A stretch of 64,000 nt of DNA from Macquaria australasica (taxonomy: Eukaryota; Chordata; Actinopteri; Centrarchiformes; Percichthyidae): assembly GCA_005408345.1 (NCBI GenBank), contig SEMN01000227.1, positions 248,001 through 312,000 of the forward strand, read 5' to 3'. The first letter of the stretch is position 1. Each line of letters begins with the position of its first letter. Positions 1 through 11,100 of this stretch are shown in pieces. The notes under the pieces were generated by a model. That model was not told the DNA's origin and ran no database searches. It saw only the letters and a program-made list of their open reading frames with translations. The translations under genes were made by a program, and so were the position numbers.

Positions 1-547
1 TTGAGTAATTTTTGCTAAAAACTACAGTGACCAGCTGTTTTAGGGAATTACTAAGTTTTTCTTTTAAAAATTAAACTATATCTTTGTGAGGTGTTTTTTT
101 AAAGATTTACGTCTTCAGTAGGAACCAATGGGCTTGGAGCTGAGAGCCACAGACAGGAAGTCAGATAGTGTTGAGAGGCAGACTAACACATTGTTGGTTT
201 TGATCTTTTCTTGCTTGTTTGAATTCAGAAGTGTTGATTTTAACGTCTTATTCAGGGGTAACTCAAAGTTCATGTACGCTGCCATAAGACAGAGGTACAT
301 TGTGTGATGTAATCCAGCTGCAAACACTGATACTGTCATGTCTCATCTGACTTCAGGCTTGGATTAGAATTTCATCAACCCCATTCAAACCTCACACACA
401 CACAAACAGACTACTGTCTCCGACTAAATCAAACTAACGCTTTCAGAGTATTTTTGGCTTTGACTCCTCCGTCCTCCCCGCTCTGTAGAGCTCGGCAGGT
501 TGAGACCCAGAGGCCCGTGAAGCCTGGGGCTCGCCTTGCCTCATTAC
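1..547. other. intron 3' of the last visible exon
   Basis: Read on the minus strand this is the beginning of the intron after the START exon (donor gtaatg at 547). I see no START-like continuation such as the TWRTxLPKG block, so the next exon must lie left of position 1. Open frames here on either strand do not resemble proteins. A short CA run sits near 395-404. Confidence 0.75.
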
Positions 548-777
548 CTGAGCAGCAGGTGCTCCTGTGGGGGCCGGGAGCCCAGGCCGTGGCCCTGGCT
601 CTGGAGGAGGTAGCGGTAAACTTCGGTGTCCTTGGACAAGGTCTGGATGACGGCGGCCTGGCGCAGACTTCCCTCCCACAGCTCCTGCTCCCTCAGCAGC
701 CGGTGGAGCAGCTCCTTCTGGGGGGCGTCCACCTCCACGGAGCCGCGCCACAACCACAGCGGGCAGCCATCGTCCAT
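548..777 (-). CDS. dlc1: dlc1-like exon: first half of START lipid-binding domain
   Basis: A 230-nt exon reading MDDGCPLWLWRGSVEVDAPQ, KELLHRLLREQELWEGSLRQ, then AAVIQTLSKDTEVYRYLLQS and QGHGLGSRPPQEHLLLR. LWLWRGSVEVDAP matches the START entry of DLC proteins (PLxLWxxSVEVxAP). Relatives then have NSMAPHPARDYVVLR, where this copy has a different string. The acceptor is acccgtctgtag and the donor is gtaatg. It leaves in phase 2. The remaining START exons are not in positions 1-547. Confidence 0.93.
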
Positions 778-3700
778 CTACAGACGGGTGGAGGATTAGA
801 ACTCAGTGGAGCCACCAGGACGCTCCTGTACCCACACTATTAAAGATCACTGCTTAGGTTTGTTCCTTCTTTTCCTACTTTACTTCCTTAAAAAACGCAC
901 TGTCCGTCTGAGCCTTTGCATGCCCTGTTGCACTCTCAGTAAGCTGGGCTGCTGTTGTTCTCTACCGCACAATGGAGAAAATTAGCGAGCCTTGCTGAGC
1001 AGATAATCATGGCACCAAACAATCTGAGAAGCAACGTGTAGAAGCTTTTTTTCAATAGCCCTCTTATTTCTCATTTCCTGTCATCTCTCTGTTGGTGCTA
1101 TCTAATGAATGTAGTATGGAAGTGAAACATGTTCTCTGCAAGTCTAACTCCCCCTTCCCTCCCTTTGTTTACCTTCTTGAAGGCCAGATCCACGTGCTCT
1201 GGTGCTAGGTGGCTCTCCCAGCCTCGGCTCTTCTCTCTGGCCTCCTTCAGGAGGTACTGGGTGCTCAGCTGCAGCTTGCTCCTTCTCTCCTCCTGCTCCT
1301 CCTCACCTCCACTCTGACTGGGAGACACCGGGCCTCCTCCCTCCTCAGAGAGGGAGTCCTTGGTGGGGCCCGCAGCACTTAAACACTGACCGGGCCAAAA
1401 CTCTGGAAGCTACGAAAAGGATTTTGTTATTTGTTAACATTATTTTGTTAATTCTGTCTGTTCAGGTTCACAAATGTTTTCTATGATAAAACAGTCTGCT
1501 GTATAGTTCCTGCCTGTGCAGCACGTTGTCAGGTTTTGTACCTGGAAGAGTCTCTGGGCCTCTGTGATCATGTTGGCCAGGCCCTGGGTGGCAGCCAGGT
1601 TCTCACTCAGGTCCCGCTGGTCTGGGCGGCCCAGGCTGTACTTCCTGTGACTGGACCTGCAGCAGCAACACAGGAACAAGGTCAGGGTCAGTTTGATTGC
1701 CTTGAATTAAAGGCAGCAAACATACAATTAATACTACATTGTAAAAATACTCAACTACAAGTAACAGATACAAAAACATTTTTAAGTGATGTCTGTTTCA
1801 ACAACTAGAACTCCTCTTCATGACTGTTAACATTTTATTAACTATTGATAACAACAGACCAGTGCAGTGGTGGAATGTAACTAAGTACATTTACTCAAGT
1901 TTTGTACTTCAGTAAAATTTGAGGTACTTGTACTTCACTTGAGTATCTTCTTCTCATGCCACTTATATTTATACTTATACTACTCCGCTACATCTCAGAG
2001 GGAAATATTGTACTTTTTACTTCGCTACATTTATCTGGCAGCTTTAGTTACTTTACAAATGACAATTTTTGCACACAAAACATCTGAAAATGTACAGCTG
2101 AAACAATCAGTCGATTGATCGATTGACAGAAAATTAATTTGCATTGTTTAAGTCATTTTTCATGCAAATACATTTCATTGTTTCTCAAATGTGAAGTGTT
2201 GCTGCTTTTCCTTTTAATTACATAAATAATTTGAATTTATTTTTGGACAAAAACAAGAATTGTGATGGTGTCACTTTGGACTTTGGCATTTCTCACTATT
2301 TTCAGAATTTTTACAAACCAATCAATCAATGGATTAATGGAGAAAAGAATCGGCAGATGAATCCAGAATGAAAAGAATCATTAGTTGCAGTCAGATACAA
2401 ACTAGTTGAAAATGAATCCTGCTTTTACATGAATCCATGAGGAATAATCATCTAATGATATCAGATATAATAGTAGAACAGGAACAGGGGGCATTTAATA
2501 CTTTTAATACTAACTACATTTTCCTGATAATACTCACATACTTTTACTCAAGTAACATTTTCAATGCAGAGTATTTTTACAGTGCAGTATTAGTACTTTT
2601 ACTTAAGAGTTATGATTGTTGACAAAAGCATTAATTAACACTTAAAATGTTTGTCACAAAATACTTTAAGCTTACCACTACATATTAGTGTGTTTATACA
2701 CCGCCTCTAAATGTTAAAAGAAGTGTTACTATACTTGGGGAGCCATTTGCGGTTCATTGTCTTGCTCAAAGACACTTTGACATCACTTGAGCTACAGCTG
2801 ACCCAACTGGCAGCTTATTCTGTTCTGGAGTCAAAGATTTGGGCACAACAGGAGGAGAAACGCCATCATGCCTTAAAACACCAGCAGTTATCTACGACAC
2901 AAAGTAAGGAACCACCTGCTGTCTGCCTCAGTGAGACATCAGACAGGTAGGGAGGACAGACGGCTGCTACACACCTCTATACTTTTATTTCCAATGTGTT
3001 TTTTTTTTTTACAGTTTTGGGAAGACTGACAGGAAACAGGAAGAGGGTGTGAAACATGTTACACGTCGCCTTCACAGCAGTGATGATGGCAGCTTCACGG
3101 TGCAGCTAGTGTATGTGTCAGTGTTTACAGGCGGCAGACAGGAATCAGCAGTCACAATTACTGCAGCTGACAGATTCGGGTTATTCTGGAAAGCTTTCGT
3201 GTTGCGCGCTGAGGTTCACTGGAAACTGACAGATTCTCACAGGAAGTTGTTTTCCTTGATTTTATTTGAAATTAAGTTTTATCTTTTAAGTTGTTTTAGT
3301 TTCGGATGACTAAGAAAAAGTTAGAAAAGCGCTTTGTCATATCAAACAGCACGCACTCTTTTCAGCCCGGCAAAACTGGGAAATTACACACCGACACCTT
3401 AAACAAACCGAGCCGGTCAGACGGGTAGTTAGACCATTAAAAAGTATATATCTCAGTAGGAGTGGTGCGTTCTGTCAAAACGGAAACACGAACAAAAAGA
3501 CGGCGAGATGAGATTTCATAGATCTGTGGGAGAACAGCTGCGAGCAGCAGTCAATTTTCAGAGTTATTGTTCCCACCACAAAGTGTGACAAGATTTCTGA
3601 CAGGCCGGGACTTTGGCTTCCAATCGCAGGGAGGCCCAAAGTGCTGATTGTGTCGTTACGTCATTTCCATCTACTGTCCTGTCAGCCTGAAGGGAGGAAG

Positions 3701-5142
3701 AGAGCCAAAGTGGAAAGAGGAAGAGGTGGAGATGAAAGGAAGGGAGGGAAGTACAGGAGGATGAGGAGTTAGTGAGAGGAGAGTGATTACAAGAATGAGA
3801 AGAGAAAACGAGGAGGAGGAGGAGGAAAGGAGGAGGGGGATATCAGGGGAGGAAGAGGAGCAGAGTGAAAGAAAAATGTGGGTGAGAGAGACGATGTGAG
3901 GAAGGGTAGAGAAAAGAGGGATGACAGAAAATATACGAGCGGAAGAGTGGGGGTAGAAGGAAACAAGATGGATGACAAATGTGTGCAGAGAGAAGGGACA
4001 GAAGGTTAAAGAGGGAGAGAGGAGGGGAGTCTGGTGGTGAAGGAGGGTGAGAGAGAAGGAGGAAGAGGAAAGGTTGAACCAACGAAGAACTGAGAGACGA
4101 ACTAACAAATTGTTGGTTTTGTTGACAATAAGAAAAAAATATGGAATAACACCAGCCTGAGCAAACACACACACACACACCAACAGTGTGCAAGCATGTT
4201 TGCTCCCACTGATGCTGAGAATGCATTCATTAGGGATGTTCCCAAATCTGAATACGTTATTCGGGAAATCACAAATAATGTGATGGAAACAGGTATTTCT
4301 TCTACTCAAAGTTGCTTGTTATTATTAGAAGAAGAAAAAAAGTCAGCCATTATGTTTCTTCAAATCGATTCATATCATTGTGGCCAAAAGATAAAAATGC
4401 CCAAAATTCTGTTTGCAACATAGGACTTTGATTTCACTAACTGGTCATTTAACAAATAAATACATTCCTGTTTGTGCACAGCCTGCCCTGCCCTCCTGGT
4501 TTCCCGCTGCAGCGGCGAACACTGTGTGGTCACCGAGCCGCTCTATGGCGAAAGAAGGCGCGCACGCGAAGTCAGACAGTTCATAAAACTTTGTTTAGTT
4601 AAACATAACAAAAAAAAAAAAGAGAGAGAGATGAAAAGTACAGTATGATGATGTGGCAATATATTTCAGAATTAATTATATGCCAATATTAAATCAATTT
4701 GATGCTTTAAAGGCACAACAATTGCATTTCCAGTGAATATTAGGTTAGAAAATACAACATTTGCCCGATTTGACGTAACGTCCGGTATAAACCACGCCCA
4801 CTTCCGGCCTTCTATCGGGAGACAGAGACAGAGACAGAGAAGGACGTCTCTGTACACCTCCAGCATTAATACAGTGAACACACCCCTGCAGTACAAACTC
4901 TGAGCTCAGATAAATGGTCTGCAGACACTGATTGGACTGAGTGTCTCCTAATAATTAAGTTCATATCCTAATAATGCAAATCATCAACTGCATAACCATT
5001 ATCATTCGCAGCAGTCTCACTGTGTGCCCTCGTTTTATCTCATCACGTCACCTCTCTCTCTTTTCACTCACTGGAAATTGGTGGAGGTTATGTAATGTGC
5101 TCTTTGTGTAAACTGTGCTGACAGCTTTTCATTACAGAGAGA

Positions 5143-5176
<34 letters not shown>

Positions 5177-8100
5177 CAGCTGGATCTGATCCAGAGGCGA
5201 AGTCATTTGTGAGAGCTGAGTACTTTGGAAACACGACGTCTAATGAAGAAACAAGAGAAGGAAGAAAAACATGTTCCTATATGGCACCTAAATGTCAACG
5301 TGCTGTGGGTAACAGCTAACAGACATGTTCAGACACACACGCACACATAAACCAAAGGTGAAGTCGGGGTCTGAAGCTAAATCAGAGGCTTAGATTTAAA
5401 TGTGAGCCATAATAAAGTCACAGCCTGAAGTAAGTACACTGTAGTGGTGACAAAATGAGACACAGTTTAGTTGTTTTTTTTCAGCTTTCTTTGCTGAATG
5501 ATCATTTTCCTGTCCTGTTGGAGTCTCAGCTGTTAACTTGGTAAGTAAAATATTATGATAATTGATAGGAATGAGGCTACCAGAACCACAAAACTACAAA
5601 AATTAGACCCAGGTTGTTAAAAAATGTAATTTTACTTAAGAATCACATGAGTGGTTTTGTGTGTTTTAGCTTGATAACTACAAAGTCTGTAATCTGTAAA
5701 TTCTCAGATTGGTATCCCACCTTCCAGGCAGCCATTGGTGAGAATTCATTTCAGTACACTATAAAAAACAACTTGTAGAGATTTGAAACTTGCTTATGGT
5801 CATTAATATGAAACATCAGTTTTATTTTTTTTGTCATTATCATCAGGAGGTAAAACTGCTGTTGTCAGAGGGGCCAATTCTCAAAACAGTCCTCAGTGAT
5901 GTGTTCAAGGACACTCAAACATCCAAGAACTGATGGAAAGCACACATAGAAAATAAACTCCAGATGAAATATGAACAATTTGCAGTTAATGAACTAAGTC
6001 TCATATTTGAAGTGTTATGATCTCCATGTTCTTTTATATAAAATCAAATTAAAGCAAAACAGACAGAGTGGACTCCACACCTAACAGCAGAGGTCTTATG
6101 TAACTGTGACAATGTAGGTCAGACAAACCCTCCACCCATTTTCATCTTTTACTGACATGGTGCCAAAATAAATGAAGACATGACCTCAGTTTTTACAAGA
6201 TTAACAGAACAAAACGGAAACAACTTTAAGTGTAACTGAATAGATAACTGATGCAGGTGAGCAGTATTTTAAAGGCAGTGTCCGTGGTCTCAGCTCACCT
6301 GGATGCGTTGGCGTCCCTTTTCAGGGTGTTGAGGTGGAACAGCGATGGCGCCAGACAAACAGCAATGTTGGTTGGAGTCATCTGGTTCTCGTCCACGCAG
6401 GCCACCACGTCCCGCAGGAAGAACAGCAGCGTTCGCAGCGCCTCCCTGTTCTCGTCAGGAAGCAGCAAGATGGCCGCCTGAGCCGCAATCAACTGCTGAT
6501 CCTTAGGAAAATCTGCAGGCAGAGAGCTAACCAGTTCATGTTTTCATTTTGCAGTGTAGAGTGCACATGATCTTACATCTTGGACAAATAAAGCCCACTC
6601 ACGGTAACAGATTATCTTTCTCCTGCAAGATTAAAATCTTCATCTTCATGGCGTAATGAAATTAAAAGATGGAAATGAATTTAAAAACAAATGGTATGTT
6701 TTGGAAAATGGCCAGCATGATTAGTACTTAAAATGGCTAAAACTGCTGGTGTGTAATTTAACATTAGATTATCCAGGCTGGATAGGAAATGAGTGTTGTC
6801 AGTGTGTCACAGCTACTATGCTATTCATGACTGGATGCTCAGCATGTTCATCATATTCAGAAACGTACGGAAACAAGAAAAGGAGAGGAGCCAAGGAAAT
6901 GAACCTGGTAAGTTTTGAGGTAGGTGTGTACATTGCTAGCTAGGTAATATTACAGGTAACGCCTGTACAGTTGGCTTACATTGTGGTAAATTTCCACAGA
7001 CTTCACAAATAGTCAGATGTACACTAATAGTGCTTATTTCACTCGCATCCAGTCTGAACACACCTCAGAGTGCTAATATGCTAACGTTAATCATTTACAG
7101 AAACGTTTAGCTTCATCACCATAACATGCTAATCTGTAAACATGCTAACAGACAAACTAGTAATAGCATGTTAGTGTTAAGAAAATAATAGCTAAATCTT
7201 AGCATGTTAGCATATTGATCTGTTGGTGGCACTAGAGGAAAAATCGGGATCACCAAAGTCATTAGGATTCACCATCAGTAAGTCGACATTTTTCCACTCT
7301 GGAACAAAGAGATGGACTAACAGGTCGACATCACAAGAGTGAGCAACTGAATTCACACAAGTAAAAAGTCTTCCCAATGCTAGTCACATGATAACAGTAG
7401 TAACTGCTCACATTGGTAAATGTGGAGGAAGGACTCGCAGAGCCTGCTGGTGAAGACGGGTTCAGGCAGGTCTCTGAAGTACTGCTTCACCATGTCGGCC
7501 ACATCGAAAGCAGACTGACCGTCGTAGGAAACGCTGTCTGGGTCCGATTCCACCAGCTCACGGAGGTACTGGATACGAGACTTCACCCCAGACTTCCGGA
7601 AAAGACCCACCTGAGAGAGAACACAAAGTGTTAACTTTTGTTTGGCCTAAACGTGTTTACTCTTTAAGTATCACAAAAAGCACTCTGCAATGAAATGTAT
7701 TATTTCATTAGATCATTGTATCACGTCATGTCCAACAGCGCCACCCAGTGTTTATAAAAAAAATGCTGTAGGCCTTTTATGGTCTTTTGCTTCATTACCT
7801 GGTCCAAACACTCGGTCCTCAGGTAGACCAGCGCTCTGAGGATGCTGGGAGGAAGTGGCTCTCCTGTCTGCTGGACGCTCAGGAGCAGAGGAACCCCAAA
7901 GACCCGCCGACCTTTCATCTCCATCACCTTGGTCTTCCTCAGTGGTTTAGGAACAGTCCTGCAGGTGACAGAGACATCCGTTAGATCCTGCAGTCCTCCG
8001 ATTTTAAGGAAGCAATCAAACAGCATGGAGGGAACAGTTATGGAAATTAATGTATGCTCAGAAATTGTTTTGCAAATGTCCTGGGAATTTATAATCTCAA

Positions 8101-11100
8101 CCAGTCAAGTGTAAAGAAAAAAGCTCAACTTGGCTGCTGTTGGATGCATTTCCTTTTGAAGGAAGAGCCAAATAAACACTTTTTGATTACATAAGTCCCC
8201 AGTGATCGCTAAAATGTGTGTGCCATTCAAATCAGCTCTGCAGGAAAAACATGCAGGCACGGAGAAACCATGGACGTTGATCAAAGAGGCTGGACTTTTG
8301 AAAGGACTGTGTTGAAGTTTGTTCATGTTTCTGAACTGATATCCGCGACCTTTTAACCATTACTAACAGTGACTGATTTTTTTTCTTTTCTTTTCTATTG
8401 GACACTTATGTTGTTCCAGATGCAGGGGACCTAAAAACTCAATTGCTGGACTGAACTTTGTTTAGTTTTTTTTGAAAACCGTATAGAAAGCTGCAATGCT
8501 TTTAAGCTTCTAACTCTGAAAACTGTAGGGCTGAGTGCACTCTGGATAAAACTGCAGTCCTGTAATAGTCATGTTTTAAAAAAAAAAGAGCGATCCAAAG
8601 CACTCCAGCAATCAGTAATGAAACCTCCTCTCTACTTGGCTCATCATCCTAAAAGTTATAAAACACATGTCAGACCCGTAGCTTTCACCAAAGTACAGAG
8701 TGACAAAGAGAAAATGGTATCACACATGCACTCTAAATGCTTTTCAGCTCTCTTTCTGTTTTTTCTTCTATATTCAACACCAGCACTCAGAAACAAACCG
8801 GCTATTTTGGGGAACATGCCTTAGAGTATCAGATGTCCCAATCAACAGTTAATTGCTGTGTTTTTGATCATCAAGCTTCTTTGAAATGACGAGACTTGAA
8901 CTAATTGTTGAAACCTAAAGAGATTTTGCTTGAGCATTTGGCCTAATGGTGCTGTAGTGACGAAGCATACAGTTTTTAGGTTAAGCAATATAGCTAATGG
9001 ATGGATCCAACAACGTACGGATACAAGTAAGGATTTTAAATACGCTTATTTGCTTTCTGGCAGAGAGATCAATGAGAAAATTGATATACCACTCTCATGC
9101 CGTCCGTTAAATATAAAACTACAGCCAGCTGCCTGTTAGCTTAGCTTAGCACAAAGACCAGAAATACAGGAAAACAGCTGCCTGGCTTCGTCCGAATGTA
9201 ACAAAATCTCCCTACCAGCTCCTCTAAAGCTCACTACTTAACACGTTAATGTGTTTTTTGGCAAGAAAGCAGTTGCCAGGCAAATGTTCAGCACATAACC
9301 CTCCCGTAAGAGTGAATTTTCGTTTTAAACATCCCAGATATAACATGTAAATTAGTGGGCTTTAGAGGTGCTAATAGATGGATTTTGTTACCTTTGACAG
9401 AGCCAGGCTAGATGTTTCCCCGTTTCCAGTCTTTGTGCTAAGCTAAGATAAGCTAGCTGGCTGCTAGCTGTAGCCTTATATTTAATGGACATATATGAGA
9501 GTGGTATCAATCTTCTCATCTAACTGTCTGCCAGAGTTTTCTTATGGAGACTTTCAACTTTGACCTTGTTTGTCAGTGACCTTTCAACGTGTAACCAATG
9601 AGATAACATTGGCTCAAGCTGTTCCTATTTTACCACGACTAATAAACCAGCCTAAAAACTACCATAACTCTAAACAAAGTAATATGACTTGCCTGAACTT
9701 CCCATATTTTGTGGGATGAATAAAAGAGGATTATGTGTGAAAGAACATTATGTTCACATCATTTGTGTAAGAACAAGTAATTTGCACTTCAGAGTTCGTG
9801 CTCATTTAAATCTCCTGCTTTGTTAAGCAAATGTTAACTTGATGTTTTCTTCCTTTTTCCCATAGAGGTCAGTTCTGACATGATTTCTGTTCATTTTCCC
9901 TCCCTTTCATGTGATTTATTGAAGTTTCTCACTAAAATGGAGCAGTTTGAAATGCTAAGCACACCTGAACAACAGGAAGCCTCGCTGATGCTTTTCAACC
10001 TGCTGCCACGGAGCGGCTGTTTCTCCTGAACCGACCATACACCCCACCCCCCACCCCCTCCAACACGTTTGATCCTGAAAATTAAAGACGAATATCTATG
10101 AGGAGTAATTTCAGGAGGGTTTTCTGTTTTATGCTCGGTTCCCACATTCAGCCTTATCTCATTGAGCATAACACCCTCGGCAAAAATCTAATTGGTTTTC
10201 TACCAAAGCATAAAACAAGAAGGTCATGTGTCTACTCAGAACACATTAGAAAATACGAATGTTAAGCAGAGTAAACAAGCAGAATATCTGAACGTTTTAT
10301 TATTCTTAAAAATGAATTTGTCTCAGTTTTGCATGATGGCTTATTCCAAAAACATAGTGTAGGAGGCAAAACACTGATCTCATTAAATCCATGTATGTCA
10401 ATAAAAAGTGCCGTGAAAACATCCTACGTTTTAAACAAGAACACGCTACAGTTTGAGCTCAACTCTGCAAACTCTATTAAAACACACAGGACTCCATTTG
10501 TGTCCAGAATCTTGTCGTTCCCTTCTTTGTCCTACTGCTACTACTGTCCCTTAGGGCTTGCTGTACCCTCACCTATTCTGATTTATTTCAGTGGCGTATT
10601 TCCCATAAATGCAGCTATAGTAGATCTATGGGTCGAGATAACTTTGCACTTGTAGAGATTCGGGTAAACGAGGACTCGCGCAAAACAACATATCGGGGCA
10701 AGCTGCTCGAGCCTCCTACAGCTTTCCAATTAAACATTATTTTTACATGAATCACTTGTCTACACAAACACTTGTTTCTGAGTCTGAGACCAAAAGTAAA
10801 CAGAAACCGAACTGAAACAGGGAGCTGAATTCCAAACAAATCTTTTTCTGTGCAGGGACGTCGCTTGTTTTTTGGCGTCGACCTCAACCACCTTCTGCAC
10901 ATGATGATCAATGAGATACTTGCGAGGGAGTGAGGAAGAAATGTAATTGAGAATGAGACAGAGACACAGTGTGACCCTCTGGGGAAAGAGAAAGTAGCCC
11001 GAAATAACCCACAGAAAGGATGACAGAACCAAACGTCCCTCTGATTTTCCAGGAATATAGACCCAAGGTTAGGCACTGGCAGTCCTTACTGGGTTTTTTT

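Larger units (their letters stand above)
1657..6298. other. 4.6-kb dlc1-like intron
   Basis: Intron between the second RhoGAP exon and the next exon, with ends gtgagc to ctgcag on the minus strand. It carries a mobile-element copy near 1866-2611, a purine-rich tract at 3690-4075, a poly-A/GA run near 4609-4630 and a GT run at 5145-5174. I see no conserved exon in the remainder. Confidence 0.85.

Noticed and set aside
443..540. Continuation of START coding past 548
   Set aside because: The minus frame lacks the TWRTxLPKG block and a clean gtaatg donor ends the exon at 548.
454..843. 129-residue plus-strand open frame
   Set aside because: Antisense shadow of the GC-rich START exon at 548-777.
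3671..4309. 212-residue minus-strand open frame rich in Ser, Leu and Pro
   Set aside because: Entirely explained by the purine-rich tract on the other strand; no domain, splice context or homology.
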